Shown: positions 42,701 through 53,926, numbered from the stretch's first letter. The stretch: DNA of 64,000 nt from Methanomassiliicoccaceae archaeon COG_1 (GCA_028561875.1 JAQQTI010000001.1:62001-126000); one strand, 5' to 3'. Translations and numbers: made by a program. Notes: generated from the sequence alone by a model not told the origin.

Positions 42701-45107
42701 CGAGGACATGGTGTTCCGCTCGGTGAGGAAGCTTGAATCGATGTACCTTGTCACGAGGACCGGGGTCACCGATAACAACCGGTGGTACTTCTCCCGCCGC
42801 GACCCGCCGAAGGGCGACCGCCGCAAGGCCATCGACGGGGCCCTTGCCAGATATCTCGGGGCGTACGGCCCTAACACCGTCCAGGAGGCGGCATTCGCGC
42901 TCAGCATCCCCGAGGGCGAGGTGCAGGCCTCCCTCGAGTCTCTCACGGCCTCCGGTGAGGTCTCCAAAGGCAGGTTCCTGGTCTCCGAGAACGACCAGTA
43001 CATGCTCACCTCCGACCGCCTCCGCCTCCGCTCGGGCAAAGATAACGTCTACGACTTTGAGACCGTCGAGAACTACCGTCTCACCAAGGGCGAGCGTTTC
43101 GACTCCATCGAGGACTTCTTCAGATTCTACGTTACTGCTGGCAGCGAGATCGACGTCTTCAACCGTGTCAAGAATTTCAGCCTCGAGGAGTGGCAGGCCA
43201 TGCGCGCCTCGGGTAAACTGCTGCTCGGGAGGTTCGCCCGCGGCAGGGTCCGCTTCATCATGAAGGAGGATGCCGACCGCTACGCCTACTTCCGCGTGGA
43301 CTCCACAGAGGAGGGCGACATGGATGTCCTGGAGAGAATCAAGGCCTCCCCCGGCGGCATCACCATGAGGGAGCTGGCCAAGGTGATGGACGTCGACAAG
43401 GACCGCATGAAGGAGTCGCTCATGCGCCTGGATCGCTCCATGATGGTGGTCCGCGCCTTCGGCGAAAGGGAGGACTGGGGGACGGAGAACCTCTACACCT
43501 ACTACAAGCCGAAGAAGTTGGACGACAGCCCGGAGGACGAGGTCGTCGAGAGGGCCATACGTGCCTTCGGCCCGGTCCCTTCCGCCGCTTTGAGATATCT
43601 TGTCAGCGTTCCCGACGACGAAATCCCCCTCTGCGTTGGGAGGATTGGCGCGAAGCAGATTCTCGTCGGCCCCGGGCAGGTGCCGATGTACGTCATGCCC
43701 GACGAGATCCCTGCCCTCAACACCCCCGGTGCCCCTGCCGAAGAGGTAAGGGTGCTCTCGCCCTTCGATCCAGACATGGGCTCGAAGTGGGCAGAGCTCT
43801 TGGCGCGCTACGGCGACAAGTGGGTGTACCCTGTGGCCCAGGGATGTAGGGTCATCGGCGCCATGGAAATCTGGGAGATGTCCGGGTGCATCGAGGTTCG
43901 CGCCATGGATCTCGATTCCCCCGAGTTCCTAGCCTCCGCTCTCGGCGCCCTCGACCGCCTGATGTGCTTCTTCAGGATGAAGGGCACGGACATCGTGAGG
44001 GTCAGGGAGGTCATGGGGGTCGATGCCGCCGAGCTCGACGAGCCCTCGGCTAGGATCCTCGCCTCCGTCGGTTACGAGTTCGTAAACGGGTTCTACGCTA
44101 AGGGCGTGTTCCTGCCGAAGACCATGCCGCGCGACGAGGCGATTAGTTACGTCTTTCGCCGGCAGCGTATCGACAAGGCCTCTCGTCGCCGCGACGTCGA
44201 CTCTCTCGTACGGGAGCGCGGCTACGTGAGGAGTGACCAGGAGCTCACCTGCCGCGTTGCCGACCGCGCCGTGTCGAAGAGGTTCATGGAAACCGCCCGC
44301 CTCGCGAAGGCGATACTTAGCCCACCGTACGTGGGCTACGCTTCCATGGAGTACGTCTCGCTGCTCAGGGCGGCTAAACAGTCCGGCATGTCAGAGGATA
44401 TGCGGACGGTGGAAAGGATCATCAAGGAGCGCGGGCCGGTCTCCAGGAAGGAGATCCAGCTCCGCTCCCCTTTCTCGTACAACAAGACACTTGATATGGT
44501 ATCCGCCCTCAGCAAGCGTTGTGTGACGTGCCAGGACTCTGATTCCTTCTATCGCTGGGTCAAACCGAACGGCATGACGAAAGGCGAGGCCGTCCGCGAG
44601 CTAGCGAGGCGCCATTTCGCCGACTTCGGCCTGTTCTCCGCGGAGAAGATGTCGCAGTTCCTGGACCTGAGGATGGGCGAGACCCGCTCCGTCCTCTCCG
44701 ATCTGGAGCAGGAGGGTCTTCTGGCGAAGGGGTTCTTCGTGGAGGGCGACCCCACCCTCTACTGGATGCTTGCCGAGGATGCCGGGAAGCGTTTCGCCGT
44801 CTTCACCGGCTCATTCGTGCTGAACACCCAGGACAACCTCAGCCTGTATCTAAGGGATTCCATTCGCCGCGACGTCGGCGGCACTCGCGCCGTGATCATC
44901 CAGGGGACGTCCATCATAGGCTCCTTCAAAGGCAAGATGGCGCCGTCAGGGGTGAAGATGGAAGAGTTCGAAGGAAGCAATCTGGCCCTCAGGATTGTCC
45001 AAGATCAAGCCAAAGCCTATGGCGTTTCCACGGTCAGTCGCCGTGCGGAGGAGGACGAGGACTGGGACGCCAGCGCCTTCTACGACAGGATGAATCCCGG
45101 GGTGTGA
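39744..45107 (+). CDS. lhr: very large Lhr-type ATP-dependent helicase
   Basis: A 1787-residue superfamily 2 helicase. The first ~870 residues are the Lhr core: SPTGSGKT (residues 53-60), LDEIHDI, LSATMAP, HHSSLGREVR, TSLELGIDIG and RIGRSGHSF, then the WH and beta-barrel part. The remaining ~900 residues contain several winged-helix-like segments (for example RQVYALIGENTLLSDVHSQV, NTVQEAAFALSIPEGEVQAS, SPGGITMRELAKVMDVD and RHFADFGLFSAEKMSQFLDL), recalling the bacterial Lhr C-terminal domain. Archaeal Lhr proteins are usually about 900 residues. The role is probably repair or recombination, or replication-coupled DNA processing. ATG 39744 follows a TTTTAATA box about 50 bases upstream. A standard-length paralog is at 57306-60050. 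Confidence 0.92.
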   Translation: MERADKAYTTDEILSRMEPLVSAWFRENFGSLTEPQAKAIPAIYQGRNVLVSSPTGSGKTLTAFTSILNRLIKYSSEGKLEERIYCVYISPLKALANDVNRNLNEPLRQMRELAAREGMDVPDIRVAVRSGDTPQAERQKMARHPPHILITTPESMALILASPKFKESLKDLEWLILDEIHDICDSKRGAFLSLTLEMLRDYCGHDFTRIGLSATMAPIEEIARYLVGFGKDGEPRDVTLVESDSKKVLDLEVICPTDDMTALPTDVVSSMMYDRLKELVEQHETTLVFTNTRSGAEAVVYKLKERGLENIAVHHSSLGREVRLDVEERLKRGEVKCVVSSTSLELGIDIGSVDLVCQIGSPKSVAKGLQRIGRSGHSFGKVAKGRLVVFDPDDLSECAVMCRAAHRSDIDRVGIPENCLDVLSQAVVGMSIDRRWGVDEAYAVIKGAYCFRNLPYDKFLSVLLYLGSKEEHEGVYSKIWFDDETMEFGRKKGARMIYLMNLGTIPEEANYRVINTYGGVAGELSEKFVERLSPGDVFVLGGRSLEFVRSKGMTAFVKEANGRKPTVPSWAGEMLPRSFDLSMDVARFRKEMAQLIDENPPDKIQRLVEEFDIDEGSARSLLSYFGEQEAVAGFIPDIDRLSVEEYIDPSGNQRLIFHFPFGRRVNDALSRGYAYRITSITGANVSVTITDDNFMLGTSHRIDVSKVPYMLGTRDLESVLRKAIKDSEIFKLRFRHTAARSFMILRNYRGRAISVNRQQVRSTYLLEMLRDMDSEPVIEETYREILEDDMDIKNARTVLELIENGKMGVRAEPYTGTPSPFAHAVILSGFSDIVLMEDRSALLKELHRKVLEKALGDKVRDYEFDADAVTQYFRQKAGRVSVKEDIPRLLKETGPLQVFRERGKSIYPYCDSERRTVDGWVRELIRDGTLGTVFLDEPHVMTAEDVPGYAAATVRDRELNDNDRQVYALIGENTLLSDVHSQVEISEDMVFRSVRKLESMYLVTRTGVTDNNRWYFSRRDPPKGDRRKAIDGALARYLGAYGPNTVQEAAFALSIPEGEVQASLESLTASGEVSKGRFLVSENDQYMLTSDRLRLRSGKDNVYDFETVENYRLTKGERFDSIEDFFRFYVTAGSEIDVFNRVKNFSLEEWQAMRASGKLLLGRFARGRVRFIMKEDADRYAYFRVDSTEEGDMDVLERIKASPGGITMRELAKVMDVDKDRMKESLMRLDRSMMVVRAFGEREDWGTENLYTYYKPKKLDDSPEDEVVERAIRAFGPVPSAALRYLVSVPDDEIPLCVGRIGAKQILVGPGQVPMYVMPDEIPALNTPGAPAEEVRVLSPFDPDMGSKWAELLARYGDKWVYPVAQGCRVIGAMEIWEMSGCIEVRAMDLDSPEFLASALGALDRLMCFFRMKGTDIVRVREVMGVDAAELDEPSARILASVGYEFVNGFYAKGVFLPKTMPRDEAISYVFRRQRIDKASRRRDVDSLVRERGYVRSDQELTCRVADRAVSKRFMETARLAKAILSPPYVGYASMEYVSLLRAAKQSGMSEDMRTVERIIKERGPVSRKEIQLRSPFSYNKTLDMVSALSKRCVTCQDSDSFYRWVKPNGMTKGEAVRELARRHFADFGLFSAEKMSQFLDLRMGETRSVLSDLEQEGLLAKGFFVEGDPTLYWMLAEDAGKRFAVFTGSFVLNTQDNLSLYLRDSIRRDVGGTRAVIIQGTSIIGSFKGKMAPSGVKMEEFEGSNLALRIVQDQAKAYGVSTVSRRAEEDEDWDASAFYDRMNPGV

Positions 45108-45329
45108 CAGCGAACGGGAGGGGGTGAATGCGTACCACGTGAAGTAGGTCGACGTGGGCCGCATGTTCTGCGTCACGGACGCGGCAATCCTCCATACCTC
45201 CGCAAGAAAGTGAGAGGCGTGCGGTAATCGAGGAAAACCAACACCTTCCCGGACCCGTCGCCGAAGTCGAAAAGAGCGCGAAGTTCATCGCTGAGGTGTG
45301 CCCTCAGACCGCCTATTTCAAGACCCGTC

Positions 45330-46202
45330 CTACGTATGGGGTCGGGTGCCCGTCTTCTGTGCGATGAAGTCCGAGTGATAGAGGAACTCCTGCGCGTAAC
45401 CGGCGTACTTACCGAAGCGGGAGCGCCCGAAGGCGGAGGCCCTAGCGTATCCGCCCTCCACTCCGTACCTCCGCGAGAGGATGTTCCGTATCCTCACGTC
45501 CACGGGGAAAGCCTCGAGCCTGCCGTAACCGAAGAGGGCGACGCAGTCCGCCACTTTCGGGCCCACGCCGTTGATGGTCTGCAGCTCCTGCGTCAGCTCC
45601 TCGTACCCGAGCTCCCCCATACCTTCGATGTCAATCCCCCCGCCCTCCACTCTGCCCGCGAGTTCGAGGAATCTCCCCTCGCGGAAGCCGAGGTGGCACT
45701 CGCCGATTTCTTCGGCGAAATCGAGAATCTGCTTAGGCGCGGGGAACGCCCTCCTCCTCCCGAGGTCGGTTCCGAAGCGGTCGCAAATCGATTCAACCAT
45801 CTTTGCGATCCTGCCCACGTTCACGTTAGTGGCGAGGATGTACGTCGCAAGGCACTCCCACGCCGGCTGCTGCAGGATGCGCAGCCCAGGGCAGTGAACG
45901 GACAGGGACGCGACGTAGTTGTCGCGCATGGAGATGTCTCTCACGATCCCGTCGAGGTCGTCCTGCGCGCGGAAGTAGTCGAGTACCGTCCCCTTTTCGG
46001 AGGCACCCTCGCAGTCGAACCCACCGGCGGTCTGCCGGAGGACCACGACCTCATTTTCGATTACGCCCTGCCATGAACCGTCCGCCTGCTTGCGCCAGCG
46101 ATGGGCCTGCCCGCATCCAAGCGTATGGTCGAGGGAGACGTCCATTTCGAAATGCATGCACGTCAATTGGCGGACGTCGGTAATCAACCTTTCCGGAGCC
46201 AT
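45330..46202 (-). CDS. ogg: 8-oxoguanine DNA glycosylase, OGG1-like
   Basis: A 290-residue base-excision repair glycosylase. The helix-hairpin-helix and catalytic lysine are in TINGVGPKVADCVALFGYGR, and the catalytic Asp in EAFPVDVRIRNIL. The N-terminal TBP-like domain (HFEMDVSLDHTLGCGQAHRW) matches archaeal/eukaryotic OGG1. It removes oxidised guanine. ATG 46202 is chosen because it starts just before the first domain strand; the longer frame adds a Gly/Arg-rich leader. It stops at TAG. It diverges from the endonuclease IV-like gene, with which it would act in sequence. Confidence 0.88.
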   Translation of the reverse strand: MAPERLITDVRQLTCMHFEMDVSLDHTLGCGQAHRWRKQADGSWQGVIENEVVVLRQTAGGFDCEGASEKGTVLDYFRAQDDLDGIVRDISMRDNYVASLSVHCPGLRILQQPAWECLATYILATNVNVGRIAKMVESICDRFGTDLGRRRAFPAPKQILDFAEEIGECHLGFREGRFLELAGRVEGGGIDIEGMGELGYEELTQELQTINGVGPKVADCVALFGYGRLEAFPVDVRIRNILSRRYGVEGGYARASAFGRSRFGKYAGYAQEFLYHSDFIAQKTGTRPHT

Positions 46203-46469
46203 TCGCAGAATGTACCGAGACGTCCGCCCCGGCCCACCTCCGCACCTCGTAGGTGAACCCCTCCGCATGTGCCGGACGTCGACATAGGGCCCCGTGGCGG
46301 TCGAATCGCACGAGGTCTGTAGTTAGGACACATTTCGAACCGAGTTTGCGGCTGAGCTTTGCATTAACTATATTATCGGCTTCGTACCTTGTCATGATTG
46401 GACTCGTTTTCATTTTGTTTACCAACTGCTGAGAACGAAGTCCACACCTTTTACATCTTGGGTCGACGG
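46203..46469. other. upstream region of ogg with unexplained open frame
   Basis: In a different frame from ogg, a minus-strand frame from about 46395 reads MTRYEADNIVNAKLSRKLGS and then KCVLTTDLVRFDRHG, which is protein-like, but overlaps the first 150 bases of ogg and has no recognised family. It might be a broken small gene. No other feature is evident. Confidence 0.25.
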
Positions 46470-46505
46470 CGATAACCGACAGACACGCGTGTCTGTCGGT
46501 TATCG
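46470..46505. repeat. perfect 36-base palindrome in a repair-gene divergon
   Basis: CGATAACCGACAGACACG (46470-46487) is followed with no spacer by its exact reverse complement (46488-46505). It lies between ogg and the endonuclease IV-like gene, about 35 bases upstream of that gene's TATA-like TTTATTA (46543-46550). It could be an operator for a dimeric regulator or a hairpin. Confidence 0.7.
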
Positions 46506-46571
46506 TTCACGACCTGTGTGGTTAGCACACCTACTGACAACAATTTATTACAGCGAGCCAATGCAGGAGAC

Positions 46572-47663
46572 ATGAGATTCGGTCCGGCGGGCTATCCGAA
46601 GGTCGGAAGCAGGAGCGATCCCGAGGCCTCCTTGGGGGTCACGAAGGAGATGGGCCTTGACGCCCTCGAGGTGGAGTTCGTCCGCGGAGCCAGGATTAGC
46701 GAGGAGAGGGCGAGGGCCATCGGCACGTGTGCGAGAGGGTTCGACATCCGGCTGAGTTGCCACGCCCCCTACTTCATCAGTTTCAACTCCGATAACCCGG
46801 AGACCATCGACAAGAGCGTGCAATGGGTGGTGGATACCGCCCGTGCCGCGCACTGGCTCGGGGCATACATCATCGTGATCCACGCCGCCGCTTACGGTTC
46901 CCGCCCGGAGGCCGCCACCGAGAACGTCATCAAGGGGCTGGCTGAATCGAAGGACCGCCTTGACGACATGGGCATCAAGGACGTCATACTGGGCGTGGAG
47001 ACCATGGGCAAGAAGGGGCAGTTCGGCACCCTGAAGGAGATAACTCAGGTCATGTCCTCGGTAGACGGCGTCCGCCCAGTGCTGGACGTAGCGCACGTCC
47101 ACGCAAGGGGAGGGGGATGTATTAAGAATGAAGAAGACATGAGGGCCCTCGTAGACGAGTTCTTCCCGCTGTGCGGCGACGTGGCCCATTTCCACATCAG
47201 CTGTATCAAGTACGGTGAGAAGGGGGAGATATCCCACCTGCCGCTCAGCGAGAAGGAGCCGGACATGCAGTATCTGGCCGACGTCCTAGGGGACTCGGAT
47301 CGGGATTGCACGTTCATATGCGAATCACCCCTCGTCGAAAAGGACGCCGCGGTGTTCCGGGACATGTTCCCGAAGTACCGTCGCGCACGAAAGGAGGAAG
47401 GAACAAGATGGAAGCTCTCTCAATCATTACGGCCACCCTTCTCGTGGCATTCGTCATCGTGGCAGCTGCGGTCATCATCTCCGCAATCTGACGCGGGCCT
47501 TATGGCCCCGCGGACGATTTACGGGCGAGCGCACACTGGGGGGATCAGGACGAGGCTGTTCACCGTCGTCGTCGCCATTGCGGTAATAGTGGCCATAGTG
47601 CTCACGGCCATCGGTGCGGTCATATTCTTGGACCGATGCCCCTTCATCGGCGATAATAAATAA
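46572..47663 (+). CDS. endonuclease IV-like (AP endonuclease family 2) protein with run-on tail
   Basis: The first ~280 residues are a TIM-barrel AP endonuclease of the Nfo type, which nicks DNA at abasic sites. Family blocks include MRFGPAGYPKVGSRSDPEAS, LSCHAPYFISFNS (metal His), IVIHAAAYGS (His), ILGVETMGKKGQFGTLKEI (Glu), VLDVAHVHARGGG (Asp, His), VAHFHISC (His) and CTFICESPLVEKDAAVFRDM. The normal end lies near 47400. The frame runs on without a stop for about 85 residues and finishes with a membrane helix (LFTVVVAIAVIVAIVLTAIG); this part may be a separate 53-residue membrane protein starting at ATG 47502. An AGGAG sits 2 bases before ATG 46572. Confidence 0.8.
   Translation: MRFGPAGYPKVGSRSDPEASLGVTKEMGLDALEVEFVRGARISEERARAIGTCARGFDIRLSCHAPYFISFNSDNPETIDKSVQWVVDTARAAHWLGAYIIVIHAAAYGSRPEAATENVIKGLAESKDRLDDMGIKDVILGVETMGKKGQFGTLKEITQVMSSVDGVRPVLDVAHVHARGGGCIKNEEDMRALVDEFFPLCGDVAHFHISCIKYGEKGEISHLPLSEKEPDMQYLADVLGDSDRDCTFICESPLVEKDAAVFRDMFPKYRRARKEEGTRWKLSQSLRPPFSWHSSSWQLRSSSPQSDAGLMAPRTIYGRAHTGGIRTRLFTVVVAIAVIVAIVLTAIGAVIFLDRCPFIGDNK
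47408..47491 (+). CDS. 27-residue membrane peptide
   Basis: A short gene in another frame overlapping the tail of the endonuclease IV-like gene. It is preceded by GGAGGAAGGAACAAG (good ribosome-binding site) and starts at ATG 47408. The peptide is one hydrophobic helix, from ALSIITATLLVAFVIVAAAV to the end, with a TGA stop. It resembles the single-helix small subunits that associate with larger membrane complexes, but no family is recognised. Confidence 0.45.
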   Translation: MEALSIITATLLVAFVIVAAAVIISAI

Positions 47664-47688
47664 AACCACTCAATCCCGCATTTCGGAT

Positions 47689-47760
47689 GCCACTGTGGCT
47701 CAGCGGTGGAGCGACGGTTTCGTAAACCGTTGGTCGGGGGTTCGATTCCCTCCAGTGGCT
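47689..47760 (+). tRNA. tRNA-Thr (CGT)
   Basis: A 72-base cloverleaf. The acceptor stem GCCACTG pairs with CAGTGGC, the anticodon stem ACGGT/ACCGT encloses loop TTCGTAA with anticodon CGT, and the T-loop TTCGATT is present. Discriminator base T. CCA is not encoded (CCT follows). No intron. Confidence 0.93.
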
Positions 47761-47902
47761 CCTTCTTCTCCTCAAGTCAATGGCCCAGGCGCGCCCTTAG
47801 TCGAGTTCTCGGATCATCCCATCGGCGGCGATGGTCACCGCAATCTAGGCGACGCCCCTGCACGACGGCTAGCCGCCATATCGGGGCCCAGGTCCCAGGG
47901 GC

Positions 47903-49219
47903 TCAATCGCAGTCGAACCTCGTGTTCGGTCCGAGCGCGCCCCTGTCCTTGACGAGGTAATCATTGACTATCTTCACGGCGCAGACGTCGCCGCACATGG
48001 AGCATCCCTCGGAGGCCCCGGTGCAACCTCTCGCGCGGTACCTGCGGGCCTTCTCCTCATCGAGGCATACCTTGTACATCCCCTCCCAATCTAGAGTCTT
48101 CCTCGCCCGCGCCATGGCGTCGTCGCGGTCCTTCCCGAGGCCTCTGCTCAGGTCTCCAGCGTGGGCGGCGATCTTGGCAGCGATGACCCCCTCCTTCACG
48201 TCGCCCTCGTCGGGAAGCGAGAGATGCTCGGCGGGCGTGACATAGCACAGGAAATCGGCCCCGTTCTGGGCGGCGATCGCCCCGCCGATGGCGGAGGTGA
48301 TGTGGTCGTAGCCCGGCGCGATGTCGGTGGCGAGCGGGCCGAGGACGTAGAACGGCGCGCCCCCGCAGAGCGTCTTCTCCATCTTCACGTTGGCTGGAAT
48401 CTGGTCGATGGTCATATGGCCGGGGCCTTCCACCATCGCTTGCACACCCGCCTCCCTCGCTCTCCTCACGAGATGGCCAAGTGTGGCAAGCTCGCCGATT
48501 TGGGCCTGGTCCGAGGCGTCACTGACACAGCCCGGGCGGAAGCCATCGCCCAGTGACAATGTGAATTCGTATTTGCGGGCCAGCTCGAGGAGGTAGTCGA
48601 AGTTTTCGAATAGCGGGTTCTCCTCTTCGTTGTGGAGTATCCACGCGGTGAGGAAGGAGCCCCCCCTCGACACCACGTCCATGATCCTGCCACTGTCCCT
48701 GATCCACTTCATCGTCTCTCTGGTAATCCCGCAGTGGACGGTCATGAAATCCATGCCGTCCTTGGCATGCGTCTCGATTCCGGAGAAGATGTCGTCCTCG
48801 GTCATATCCACGACCGCTTTCCGCCTCGCGGCGGCGAGCCCAACCTCGTAGATGGGGACGGACCCCATCATCACCGGGCAGCGGGCGAGCATCATGTGCC
48901 GGATGGTATCGATATCCCCGCCGGTGCTCAGGTCCATCACGGCGTCGGCACCGTAGCGGATCGCGGTATCCATCTTGCGGATCTCCGCTTCGGCATCGGG
49001 CATGTCGCGTGAGGTACCCACGTTGGCATTGACCTTGACCAAGAGCCCCTCGCCTATTGCAGCCGGCACAGGGTCGTGCGCGGGATTGCAGGGCATAACG
49101 ATGCGCCCCGAAGCGATTCCGCTGAGTAGGAACCTCTCGGTCACCCTCTCGCGCTCCGCGATCTCCCTGATCCGGCGATCGGATGCGCCCCTCGCGGCCT
49201 CCTCCATAATCGTGCACAT
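47903..49219 (-). CDS. thiC: phosphomethylpyrimidine synthase ThiC
   Basis: A 438-residue radical-SAM enzyme that converts aminoimidazole ribotide to hydroxymethylpyrimidine phosphate for thiamine synthesis. Conserved segments are VNANVGTSRDMPDAEAEIRK, ADAVMDLSTGGDI, MTVHCGITRET, SLGDGFRPGCVSDASDQAQI, VEGPGHMTIDQIPANV and APFYVLGPLATDIAPGYDHI. The C-terminal CSMCGDVC (CxxCx4C variant) binds the 4Fe-4S cluster. No TPP riboswitch is apparent upstream. It diverges from gyrB. Confidence 0.96.
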   Translation of the reverse strand: MCTIMEEAARGASDRRIREIAERERVTERFLLSGIASGRIVMPCNPAHDPVPAAIGEGLLVKVNANVGTSRDMPDAEAEIRKMDTAIRYGADAVMDLSTGGDIDTIRHMMLARCPVMMGSVPIYEVGLAAARRKAVVDMTEDDIFSGIETHAKDGMDFMTVHCGITRETMKWIRDSGRIMDVVSRGGSFLTAWILHNEEENPLFENFDYLLELARKYEFTLSLGDGFRPGCVSDASDQAQIGELATLGHLVRRAREAGVQAMVEGPGHMTIDQIPANVKMEKTLCGGAPFYVLGPLATDIAPGYDHITSAIGGAIAAQNGADFLCYVTPAEHLSLPDEGDVKEGVIAAKIAAHAGDLSRGLGKDRDDAMARARKTLDWEGMYKVCLDEEKARRYRARGCTGASEGCSMCGDVCAVKIVNDYLVKDRGALGPNTRFDCD

Positions 49220-49231
49220 GCTCGACTGTAG

Positions 49232-51318
<2,087 letters not shown>

Positions 51319-51319
<1 letters not shown>

Positions 51320-53844
51320 TGCCGATGGTAGGGGAAGAGAGGATAATCAATCAGGCCGTAGAGAGAGAGATGTCGAGGTCCTACATCGACTATTCCATGT
51401 CCGTCATCGTGAGCAGGGCGCTACCCGACGCGAGGGATGGACTCAAGCCGGTGCACAGGAAGATCCTGTTCGCTATGAACAACATCGGCCTCGCCTACAA
51501 CAGGCCGCACAAGAAGTCCGCCACCGTGGTCGGAGAGGTTCTCGGCAAGTACCATCCCCACGGCGACACCGCCGCTTACGACGCCATGGTCAGGATGGGG
51601 CAGCCGTTCTCCCTGAGGTATCCGCTTGTGGACGGGCAGGGCAACTTCGGGTCTGTCGACGGAGACCCGCCCGCGGCCATGCGTTACACCGAGGCCAGGC
51701 TTTCCAAGATGGCGAGCGATCTCCTGCTCGATCTCGACAAGGAGACCGTCGACATGATGGACAACTTCGACAGCACCCTCAAGGAGCCCACCGTGCTTCC
51801 GTCGAAGTTTCCGAACCTTCTCGTGAACGGCTCGGACGGCATCGCCGTCGGCATGGCGACGAAGATGCCGCCGCACAACCTCAACGAGGTGTGCGACGCC
51901 ATCATTCACCTCATAGACAACCCCGACGCGCAGCTCGCCGATATAATGGCCTTCGTGAAGGGCCCTGACTTCCCTACAGGCGCCATCATAAACGGAACGC
52001 AGGGCATCATCGAGGCGTACACCACAGGCAGGGGAAGGATCAAGGTACGTGCCAAGACGCATTTCGAGGAGATGAAGAACGGGAAAACGTCCATCATCGT
52101 CGACGAGATCCCATACCAGGTCAACAAGGCAGAGCTCGTCAAGGCCATAGCCGACCTGGTGAAGGACAAGGTTGTCGCCGGCATCACCGATCTCCGCGAC
52201 GAGTCCGATCGGCGCGGTATGCGCGTCGTCGTCGAGCTCCATCGCGACGCCATTCCCGACGTCGTCCTCCAGAACCTGTTCAAGAGGACCCAGATGGAGG
52301 TCACGTACGGCATCATCAACCTTGCCCTGGTGGACAACAAGCCGACGCAGCTCGGTCTGAAGGACCTCATCGTCCAGTACATCAAGCACAGGCGCAGCGT
52401 CGTCACCCGTCGCACGCAGTTTGATCTCAGGGAGGCGGAGAAGAGGTTCCACATCCTCGACGGGCTCATCAAGGCGCTGGGCATGCTCGACGCCACCATC
52501 GCCCTCATCAGGTCGTCGAAGACCGCGGAAGAGGCTGGTATCGGTCTACAGAACCTCCTTGGCATAGACGAGGCGCAGGCCAAGGCCATCCTCGACATGA
52601 GGCTACAGAAGCTCACCGGCCTCGAGATCGATACCATCCGCAGGGAATACGACGAACTCATCGCCACCATGAGGGACCTAAAGGACATCCTCGCCAAACC
52701 GGAGAGGGTGGACGCCATCATCAAGACCGAGCTGAGGGAGATGAAGGACGCGTACGGTGACGAGCGTCGCACCGAAATCAACGCCGCTTCCGTCGACGTC
52801 GACGCCGAGGACCTCATCCCCCGCGAGGATATGGTATACACCGTGTCCGCCGACGACTACGTGAAGAGGATTGCGTTGAGGAACTATCGGCAGCAGTACC
52901 GCGGCGGCGTAGGCTTGAAGGGCATGGAGACGAAGGACACAGACCACGTCGACAAGATGTTCGTCGCGTCATCCCATGCCACTCTAATGTTCGTCACCAA
53001 CACCGGGCGCATCCTGTGGTTGAAGGGCTACCGCGTGCCCGAGGGGAGCCGGCAGTCGAAGGGCAAGCCCGTGGTCAACCTGCTATCCGACCTGCAGCCT
53101 GGAGAGACCATCAAGAACGTCATCCCGACCATGGACTTCCCTGAAGACAAGTATCTCGTGTTCTGCACGAAGAACGGCCTCCTCAAGAAGACCAACCTCT
53201 CCGCCTACAGCAACGTCCGCACCAAGGGCATCAAGGCCATCAAGATGGACGAGGGCGACGAAATCATGGAGATTTACATGTCCTCCGGTCACGACGAGAT
53301 CATCCTCGCCACCCGGGGCGGACTCGCCTGCAGGTTCAACGAGGGGGAGGTCAGGCCCACCGGCAGGGATACCATGGGCGTGAAGGGCATGAGCGTCTCC
53401 TTCAATGACCGCGTGGTCTCCATGGCCGTCGTCAGCGGCCCAGGGGACCTGCTTCTCACCGTCACGGAGAACGGCTTCGGAAAGATTTCCGCCGTTGGCG
53501 ACTACAGGCTGACCCATCGCGGCGGAAAGGGCGTCATCACCATCAAGACAAACCAGCGCAACGGGGGCGTCGTCTCTGTGCGTCGGGTCGGGAAGGATGA
53601 GCAGATCATGCTCATCACCACCAGCGGCAAGGTCATCCGCATAAGCATGGAGGAGTTCCGGCAAACTGGGCGCAACACGCAGGGCGTAAAGATCATGGAT
53701 CTCAAGGACGGCGGTGACAAGATTGCCGCCGTCGAGGCCATCGACCCAGAGGGTCTCGAGCCAGAGCAGACGGTAGACGCGATTCCTGAGCAGGATGCCG
53801 CGGCCGAGCCGCAGCCCCCGGAAGGCTCTTTCGACGAGCCCTGA
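51319..53844 (+). CDS. gyrA: DNA gyrase subunit A
   Basis: An 841-residue DNA-cleaving subunit. Catalytic Tyr123 is in [11 protein letters not shown]. The QRDR reads [20 protein letters not shown], with Thr at the position where E. coli has Ser83. The coiled coil ends with [20 protein letters not shown]. The C-terminal pinwheel has repeated blade motifs ([51 protein letters not shown]). THRGGKGV is the likely GyrA-box, so negative supercoiling ability is expected. It ends with an acidic Pro/Glu tail. It is co-transcribed with gyrB with a one-base overlap and is followed by a hairpin. Confidence 0.96.
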
Positions 53845-53857
53845 GAGGCTGTTGGGG

Positions 53858-53875
53858 GGGGGCCGTCGGGCCCCC
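53858..53875 (+). terminator. GC-rich hairpin after gyrA
   Basis: GGGGGCC (53858-53864), loop GTCG, GGCCCCC (53869-53875), 14 bases after the gyrA stop and followed by a pyrimidine-rich CTCTCTC. It lies inside a run of nine G. It may terminate or stabilise the gyrBA transcript before the tRNA gene. Confidence 0.45.
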
Positions 53876-53891
53876 TCTCTCAATGAGCAAA

Positions 53892-53899
53892 TTTATAAT
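53892..53899 (+). promoter_or_regulatory. TATA box for tRNA-Phe
   Basis: TTTATAAT lies 28-35 bases before the first base of the tRNA, the normal archaeal spacing. Confidence 0.55.
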
Positions 53900-53926
53900 A
53901 GGGAAGGCAGGATAGGGGAACCCCAA

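Noticed and set aside
45108-45329. Plus-strand protein-like stretch (LPGPVAEVEKSAKFIAEVCP) after the large lhr gene
   Set aside because: It lacks a start codon and upstream body and is interrupted by stops; it could be debris but cannot be assigned.
46051-46425. Open frame overlapping the start of ogg
   Set aside because: It overlaps a well-supported gene by 150 bases in another frame and has no recognised family; kept only as a remark.
46470-46505. CRISPR-like repeat
   Set aside because: Single palindrome, no second copy or spacers in the window; no cas genes.
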